Source: Fidelibacterota bacterium (lineage in GTDB: Bacteria; Fidelibacterota; UBA8477; JABMPR01). From it: 38,267 nucleotides of DNA. Position numbers and translations under genes: made by a program. The notes below the pieces were generated by a model that was not told the origin of the DNA, searched no databases, and saw only the letters and a program-made list of their open reading frames with translations. The stretch is taken from positions 1-38,267 of the forward strand of contig JABMOT010000157.1 in assembly GCA_013202385.1 (NCBI GenBank). The letters are read 5' to 3'. Positions 36,085 through 38,267 of the stretch are shown here, one piece after another. The first letter of the stretch is position 1, and every line of letters starts with the position of its first letter.

Positions 36085-37663
36085 ACTCCTTCAACGCGTT
36101 CGGTAAAAATTCCACAATATCACCTGCAATCAAACCCAAGACCCCTTTTTCGGCTTTAGCGGTGTCAGCCGCCCTGCCATGTATGTACATTGCGAAATTT
36201 AATATAGCCTGCACATCAGGCCATTGTGCCCAGAGAGAGGCGCAGATTCCACTCAGCACATCGCCACTTCCCGCTGTTGCCATTCCGGGATTTCCACTTG
36301 AATTAACTATAACTTCACCGCTTGGATATGCCAGGATAGAGGGTGCCCCTTTTAATAAAACGCATACCTGATTTTCAATGGCAAACTTAAGCGCGTCCTG
36401 CCAGTTAGGGCTGTTACCATGACCAGCTGCAATCAAACGATTGAATTCCCCCCCGTGAGGCGTGATCAGTGTGGGTGCTTGTCTACTTTGAAGAACTTGC
36501 GGATTATTTACGATGGAGAATAGTGCATCAGCATCTATCACCAGAGGTTTATCAATGGTTTTGATAAGTTCGATCACCAAACTTTGGGTTTCGGAGTTAC
36601 GACCAATCCCAGGACCCAAGACGACAGAATCAGCCCACTGACACCCTGATTCAAGTGCAGCTAATGCTTCACGAGAAAAACTTTGAGCAGCAGTTTCTGG
36701 AAGATAGTCAACAATTGTTTCCAACGAATTCATTTCAGCAATAATACCGAGGGACTTTGGCAAAGCCAGCCTGACGAGACCAGCCCCTGATCTTAAGGCA
36801 GCTTTGGCGGATAGCAGGGCAGCTCCCGTAAATCCAGGAGATCCGGCGATTATGTACACTTTGCCTGCCGAATATTTGTGTGTATCTATTGGTCTGGTGA
36901 GCAGGCCAGTTGGAAAATCATCTGAATCTATCAGAGCAAGTTCTTGTCCCTCAATATGGGTAAGACTGTCCTCTGGAAAGCCAATATCTACAATAACAGT
37001 CTTTCCGCAGTGGCTACGGGCTGGCTCAAACAGACACCCTTGTTTGCCAAAACCCATGCTAATGGTGAGCGCTGCCTGAATGCACGGTTCCAGAACCATA
37101 CCAAGATCACCGCTTACACCAGAGGGGATGTCTATGGACACGATAGGTGCGCTGCTATGATTACACAGTTGAATAATATCTGCATAGGGTAGGCGCAGGT
37201 CGCCGGAAATACCTGTACCGAGAAGGGCATCAACGATGACATCAGCTTCCTGAATTTGACCTCTTTGTTCCAGGGTATTTTTCCAAACCTGAACAATGAC
37301 ACCCTCTTTTTTCAAAGTTTTGAAGTGGAGGAGGGCAGCGCCTGATATTTTTATTTCCTCAACCACACTGATGAGGATCACCGAAATTCCTCGCTTTGCC
37401 AGGGTAGATGCGATGACATAGCCATCCCCACCATTATTTCCATGACCCGTGAGGACGAGCACACTGGGAGCGTCTGTGAGATAGCCGTAATGAGCCATGC
37501 TGTCCACGGCAGACAGGCCAGCATTTCTCATCAGCTCTACGCCTGAAATTCCACATGAATTAATAGCGTATTCATCGACAGCCCGGTTGGCTGCCATTGA
37601 AAGGAAAGATTGCAAGAGCTCAGTACTCCAATATGGCGAAGGCGATGGCCATGGAATGCTCAT
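36065..37663 (-). CDS. nnr: Bifunctional NAD(P)HX epimerase / ADP-dependent NAD(P)HX dehydratase
   Basis: A 532-residue fusion of NnrE and NnrD that repairs damaged, hydrated NADH and NADPH. The N-terminal epimerase half (to about 225) has ISGVELMRNAG, LTGHGNNGGDGYVIA (71-85), VDALLGTGISGDL and VSIDIPSGVSGD. The C-terminal kinase-like dehydratase half has VYIIAGSPGFTGAA, VLGPGIGRN, LITPHGGEFNRL and ATAGSGDVLSGI. This fused form is common in bacteria. The family starts near residue 17. The ATG at 37663 would overlap acpS by 44 bases; a TTG at 37615, ten bases after GGAG and just past the acpS stop, or the ATG at 37597, are alternatives. Confidence 0.95.
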   Translation of the reverse strand: MSIPWPSPSPYWSTELLQSFLSMAANRAVDEYAINSCGISGVELMRNAGLSAVDSMAHYGYLTDAPSVLVLTGHGNNGGDGYVIASTLAKRGISVILISVVEEIKISGAALLHFKTLKKEGVIVQVWKNTLEQRGQIQEADVIVDALLGTGISGDLRLPYADIIQLCNHSSAPIVSIDIPSGVSGDLGMVLEPCIQAALTISMGFGKQGCLFEPARSHCGKTVIVDIGFPEDSLTHIEGQELALIDSDDFPTGLLTRPIDTHKYSAGKVYIIAGSPGFTGAALLSAKAALRSGAGLVRLALPKSLGIIAEMNSLETIVDYLPETAAQSFSREALAALESGCQWADSVVLGPGIGRNSETQSLVIELIKTIDKPLVIDADALFSIVNNPQVLQSRQAPTLITPHGGEFNRLIAAGHGNSPNWQDALKFAIENQVCVLLKGAPSILAYPSGEVIVNSSGNPGMATAGSGDVLSGICASLWAQWPDVQAILNFAMYIHGRAADTAKAEKGVLGLIAGDIVEFLPNALKEYGGIPT

Positions 37664-37979
37664 GTGAAATAGTCACGAGACAATTTCCACGAATTTGAGT
37701 TAAGAGCGAGACCTGTGGTCTCCCTTCTGCATCATTTAGAATTTCAATATCTGAGAAAGGGATAATTTTATCATAGCCGCTCTGATAAACGGCTTTGGCA
37801 ATGGCCTCTTTCGCAGCAAAACGACCGGCGAAGTGGATTTCGGGGTGTTCTTTAGATTCACAGTAGGCTGTTTCTCCGCGCGTAAAAACGCGCTTCAGAA
37901 ATCGACTGCCATAGCTTTCCCGCAGCCGACTGATTCGATTGACTTCCACTATATCACTACCTATTCCTCTGACTGCCAT
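37620..37979 (-). CDS. acpS: Holo-[acyl-carrier-protein] synthase
   Basis: A 119-residue phosphopantetheinyl transferase that activates acyl carrier protein by moving 4'-phosphopantetheine from CoA. GIGSDIVEVNRISR holds the magnesium ligand D9. RFAAKEAIAKA (53-63) holds E58, and VTISHEHSMAIAFAIL is the C-terminal signature. The length is typical. The AGGA upstream is about 14 bases from the ATG, longer than ideal. It is the first gene of a compact leftward run. The acpS-nnr neighbourhood is common in bacteria. Confidence 0.96.
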   Translation of the reverse strand: MAVRGIGSDIVEVNRISRLRESYGSRFLKRVFTRGETAYCESKEHPEIHFAGRFAAKEAIAKAVYQSGYDKIIPFSDIEILNDAEGRPQVSLLTQIRGNCLVTISHEHSMAIAFAILEY

Positions 37980-38146
37980 GTGTGTTTAATTTATCCTGCA
38001 GGGTCCACGGGAAAAGCGGAAATTTCAATCATCACAAGACTATCCGGAAAGCACATTTGAATATTTCACCGAATCGCGGATGCATGAATATTTTGGATTA
38101 GAAAACGATGCTAATCGAAGCGGGGCTATATTTTTTTTTAAAATAA

Positions 38147-38183
38147 AAAAGGGGCTGTCTCAGAACATGAGGCGGCCTCTTTT
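38147..38183. terminator. Two-way intrinsic terminator hairpin
   Basis: The arms at 38147-38162 and 38168-38183 pair along all 16 positions, with three G-T wobbles, around a GAACA loop. The left arm begins AAAA within an A-rich run and the right arm ends TTTT. Either strand therefore gives a stem followed by a U-rich tail. It would mainly stop leftward transcripts entering from beyond the window, insulating the acpS run, whose first start codon is at 37979. Confidence 0.7.
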
Positions 38184-38190
38184 GTTTGTA

Positions 38191-38214
38191 GCCACGGATA
38201 TACACAGATTACAG
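38191..38214. repeat. Possible dispersed-repeat fragment (CCACGGAT...ACACAGATTA type)
   Basis: The segment GCCACGGATATACACAGATT and the next few bases follow the terminator. I recall similar 'CCACGGAT-n-ACACAGATT' sequences repeated between genes in many environmental genomes. Only one copy is in the window, and its extent to the right is unclear because the window ends. Confidence 0.25.
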
Positions 38215-38267
38215 CGTAAGATAGGAAGAGTGCGTTAATTTCAGATCTGAGAGACCCAAAGCAGTCT

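Noticed and set aside
37833-38060. 75-residue plus-strand frame across the acpS start
   Set aside because: It lies mostly antisense to acpS, has no ribosome-binding site and has no recognisable domain.
38150-38183. GGGGCTGTCTCA as an insertion-sequence end
   Set aside because: It pairs with its own partner five bases away, as a terminator does. There is no transposase, no target duplication and no second end in the window.
1-38267. Prophage, defence system or CRISPR array
   Set aside because: No repeat-spacer pattern, integrase, transposase, restriction or toxin-antitoxin gene was found on either strand.

Overview
The window is about 38 kb of gene-dense bacterial chromosome with intermediate base composition. 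It holds 33 protein genes. I see no RNA gene, no CRISPR array and no recognisable mobile element. The gene content suggests a Gram-negative bacterium that makes menaquinone. Evidence includes the classical MenF-to-MenE pathway, a secreted PBP4-type peptidase, a cohesin-like lipoprotein, methylmalonyl-CoA epimerase, and both GluRS and GlnRS. A member of the Fibrobacterota-Chlorobiota-Bacteroidota group, such as Candidatus Neomarinimicrobiota or a relative, fits best. That placement is inference, because no rRNA is present.

Layout, left to right. (1) 59-5837, minus strand: a YkfC-like murein peptide endopeptidase, trpS, scpA, scpB, rluB and a 569-residue Rossmann protein of unknown function. 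trpS/scpA and rluB/Rossmann overlap at their ends, as does scpA/scpB. (2) 6057-15861, plus strand: a menaquinone operon in the order menF-menD-menH-menB-menA-menC-menE, followed by a MATE transporter. From menD onward most junctions overlap or nearly touch, and several start codons are not ATG. (3) 15858-18436, minus strand: rmuC, whose stop codon overlaps that of the MATE gene, and a secreted protein of unknown function. (4) 18536-24660, minus strand: glnS, gltX, a fumarylacetoacetate-hydrolase-family enzyme and uvrC, separated by gaps of 85-152 bases. (5) 24755-37979, minus strand: a long compact run read as acpS, nnrE-nnrD fusion, vanZ-like, recN, cohesin-like lipoprotein, threonine aldolase, trkA, trkH, enoyl-CoA hydratase, a DUF1611 protein, a dipeptide-epimerase-family enzyme, a PBP4-type peptidase and methylmalonyl-CoA epimerase. 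(6) 37980-38267: a non-coding right edge with a strong two-way terminator hairpin.

How the genes work together. The plus-strand operon converts chorismate to demethylmenaquinone. It lacks only the DHNA-CoA thioesterase and the final methyltransferase. Three minus-strand genes point to salvage of D-amino acids from peptidoglycan: the YkfC-like endopeptidase, the enolase-superfamily epimerase and the DUF1611 protein beside it. The DUF1611/epimerase pair matches the DgcN/DgcA arrangement for D-glutamate catabolism. The YkfC-like gene instead favours L-Ala-D-Glu dipeptide recycling, so both readings are open. TrkA and TrkH form a potassium uptake system. The remaining genes are housekeeping: tRNA charging, chromosome condensation, DNA repair, NAD(P)HX repair and carrier-protein activation.

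No stretch longer than about 290 bases lacks a gene. The larger gaps (2523-2734, 5838-6056, 7425-7618, 21964-22115 and 37980-38267) hold small inverted repeats or dispersed-repeat-like motifs, which are listed separately. The most useful second looks are the DgcN/DgcA-like pair, the missing canonical start codon of menE, the intergenic hairpins and palindromes, and the unknown proteins at 59-1768, 17201-18436 and 33502-33996.
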